Assembly: GCF_016743815.1 (NCBI RefSeq)
Contig: NZ_CP061035.1
Span: 3,164,501-3,228,500, forward strand
Direction of reading: 5' to 3'
Source of the DNA: Sphingomonas aliaeris
Lineage (GTDB): Bacteria; Pseudomonadota; Alphaproteobacteria; Sphingomonadales; Sphingomonadaceae
DNA: 64,000 nt
Below the pieces are notes generated by a model. The model saw only the letters and a program-made list of their open reading frames with translations, ran no database searches and was not told the origin of the DNA. Every line of letters starts with the position of its first letter. The first letter of the stretch is position 1. Made by a program: the position numbers and the translations under genes. Of this stretch, positions 63,857 to 64,000 are shown piece after piece.

Positions 63857-64000
63857 ACCGCTGGCTCCGGTCCCTACGCGGTCGCCTGCTGTTGATCGCC
63901 GCGGCCTCGACGCTCGCCGCCTTGCTGTTTGCGGGCTTCGCGATCGGCCATGTGCTGGAACGAGTCGTGATGCGCGGACTGGACGAACGCCTCGATACGC
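63853..64000 (+). CDS. two-component sensor histidine kinase, N-terminal part (runs off window)
   Basis: The ATG overlaps the response regulator stop (ATGA). The visible part, MNRWLRSLRGRLLLIAAAST, continues into LAALLFAGFAIGHVLERVV, a first membrane helix, and MRGLDERLDT, the start of a periplasmic domain. Position and topology fit an EnvZ/QseC-like kinase paired with the upstream regulator. The catalytic domains lie beyond the window. Confidence 0.8.
   Translation, partial: MNRWLRSLRGRLLLIAAASTLAALLFAGFAIGHVLERVVMRGLDERLDT

Noticed and set aside
1..64000. CRISPR arrays, rRNA, tRNA and prophage modules
   Set aside because: No regularly spaced repeats, no conserved rRNA segments, no cloverleaf with a recognisable T-arm and no phage structural or integrase genes were seen on reading both strands. 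Short tRNAs could still be missed by eye.

Overview
The window is high-GC chromosomal DNA, most likely from a Sphingomonas or close relative (Sphingomonadaceae, Alphaproteobacteria). The reasons are the density of TonB-dependent receptors, a TonB receptor followed by a beta-propeller phytase, a PEPxxWA-type C-terminal sorting motif, acyl-CoA dehydrogenase/SDR catabolic genes, paoABC-like molybdo-flavoenzyme genes and frequent GTG/TTG starts. No rRNA, tRNA, CRISPR array or phage was seen. Species assignment is inference.

Layout. 0-8.2 kb: the start of an FdhF/YdeP-type molybdopterin oxidoreductase leaving the window, a small lipoprotein, a DUF808 membrane protein, a D-2-hydroxyacid dehydrogenase, and a three-gene aldehyde/xanthine dehydrogenase operon (2Fe-2S, FAD with an extra Fe-S loop, molybdenum subunit). 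8.4-18.8 kb: a tricorn-like secreted protease, a chemoreceptor, a DUF2332 protein and a GAF/PAS hybrid histidine kinase split into two overlapping frames. 18.9-23.5 kb: a lipid or aromatic-acid catabolic cluster (SDR, two acyl-CoA dehydrogenases, HCCA-isomerase-like protein, HxlR regulator). 23.5-30.5 kb: an M16 protease and a TonB receptor-phytase pair preceded by a possible Pho box. 30.5-34.5 kb: a REP-like repeat, a nitroreductase and a decayed TonB receptor. 34.6-41.2 kb: an RND tripartite efflux operon divergent from its likely TetR repressor. 41.2-46.2 kb: small conserved genes, an ABC1/UbiB-like kinase, a PEP-CTERM protein with an L,D-transpeptidase, and a CAP-domain protein. 46.4-57.5 kb: a TonB receptor, a PHB-depolymerase-like esterase, a cation/proton antiporter, a DUF885 protein, a MarR regulator, a CrtI/PYROXD2-like oxidoreductase and a crotonase. 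57.6-61.1 kb: an unusual aminotransferase-FAD oxidoreductase fusion coupled to a GT2 glycosyltransferase. 61.2-62.4 kb: an IS110-family insertion sequence. 62.5-64 kb: an OB-fold-like exported protein divergent from a two-component system whose response regulator is frameshifted.

The most striking find is the IS110 element. It has split one copy of a roughly 70-bp REP-like palindrome. The empty site can be rebuilt from the flanks and aligns with an intact copy at 30501-30569. The 200-nt leader upstream of the transposase folds, by eye, into a complete bridge RNA: a 5' hairpin, a target-binding loop and a donor-binding loop. Guide segments in these loops match both halves of the occupied target and both ends of the element. 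The 3' stem of the donor loop also covers the transposase Shine-Dalgarno sequence.
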